A stretch of 5,307 nt of DNA from Synergistales bacterium. GTDB lineage: Bacteria > Synergistota > Synergistia > Synergistales > Aminobacteriaceae. Below are positions 5,200 through 5,307 of this stretch, piece after piece. Each line of letters opens with the position of its first letter. Position 1 is the first letter of the stretch. The position numbers were made by a program, and so were the translations under genes. The notes under the pieces are model-generated. The model saw only the letters and a list, made by a program, of their open reading frames with translations. It was not told the DNA's origin and ran no database searches. The DNA lies in NCBI GenBank assembly GCA_026002715.1, contig BOCC01000136.1, positions 1-5,307 on the forward strand, written 5' to 3'.

Positions 5200-5307
5200 T
5201 ATCGCAAATCATGCGGCATAATACACACGCTTATGTTCGAATAATTTTTTGACTCTATCGGGAGCCCTCTGCTGAGTTTGCATAAAACGACGCGTCTTTC
5301 TTTTTAT

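Noticed and set aside
5127..5228. N-terminal extension of the orphan nucleotidyltransferase starting at ATG 5228.
   Set aside because: No ribosome binding site there, no similarity to the other copy, and a strong site with GTG lies at 5126.
5209..5307. Minus-strand frame open from the right edge (32 codons, basic, containing RVKKLFEHKRVYYAA) that could be the end of another gene.
   Set aside because: Too short to recognise, and at the edge of the window a 99-nt open frame is expected by chance; needs sequence to the right.

Overview
The window looks like accessory chromosomal DNA from a member of the Synergistetes (Synergistota). The main clue is the large secreted protease at 2384-4516. It ends in a glycine-rich stretch, a cysteine, a short hydrophobic segment and a basic tail, which is the layout of the Synergist-CTERM sorting signal. 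Its two Listeria-Bacteroides (InlB B-type) repeats suit a host-associated or gut/rumen-type anaerobe. The assignment rests on that C-terminus alone and cannot be refined to genus.

Layout, left to right. (1) Positions 3-608 (+) hold the C-terminal part of an Rpn/PD-(D/E)XK nuclease-transposase family protein whose start lies outside the window; a strong stem-loop follows at 616-656. (2) Positions 798-1953 (+) hold a two-gene toxin-antitoxin-like pair: a small MNT-type nucleotidyltransferase, overlapped by 17 nt by a HEPN-domain gene. The HEPN protein is about twice the usual length because it carries an extra C-terminal region resembling the KfrB domain of plasmid and conjugation proteins. (3) Positions 1954-2383 are a gene-poor, AT-rich stretch. 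It holds a 95-bp element with perfect 14-bp terminal inverted repeats (likely a MITE or insertion-sequence remnant) and two doubtful micro-ORFs. (4) Positions 2384-4516 (+) encode a secreted C10-family (streptopain-like) cysteine protease of 710 residues. (5) Positions 4517-4714 hold a roughly 110-bp imperfect palindrome and a bidirectional terminator. (6) Positions 5126-4734 (-) hold a second, inverted copy of the nucleotidyltransferase, about two-thirds identical to the first. Its HEPN partner survives only as an 11-codon stub.

How the parts fit. The nucleotidyltransferase/HEPN pair should act as a toxin-antitoxin or abortive-infection-type module. The second copy is a decayed or orphan antitoxin from a duplicated module. 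The two copies form an inverted repeat enclosing the HEPN gene and the protease. Together with the transposase-family gene and the two palindromic elements, this marks the region as rearrangement-prone. I see no complete new system. The most original leads are the HEPN-KfrB-like chimera and the orphan antitoxin with its relic HEPN start.
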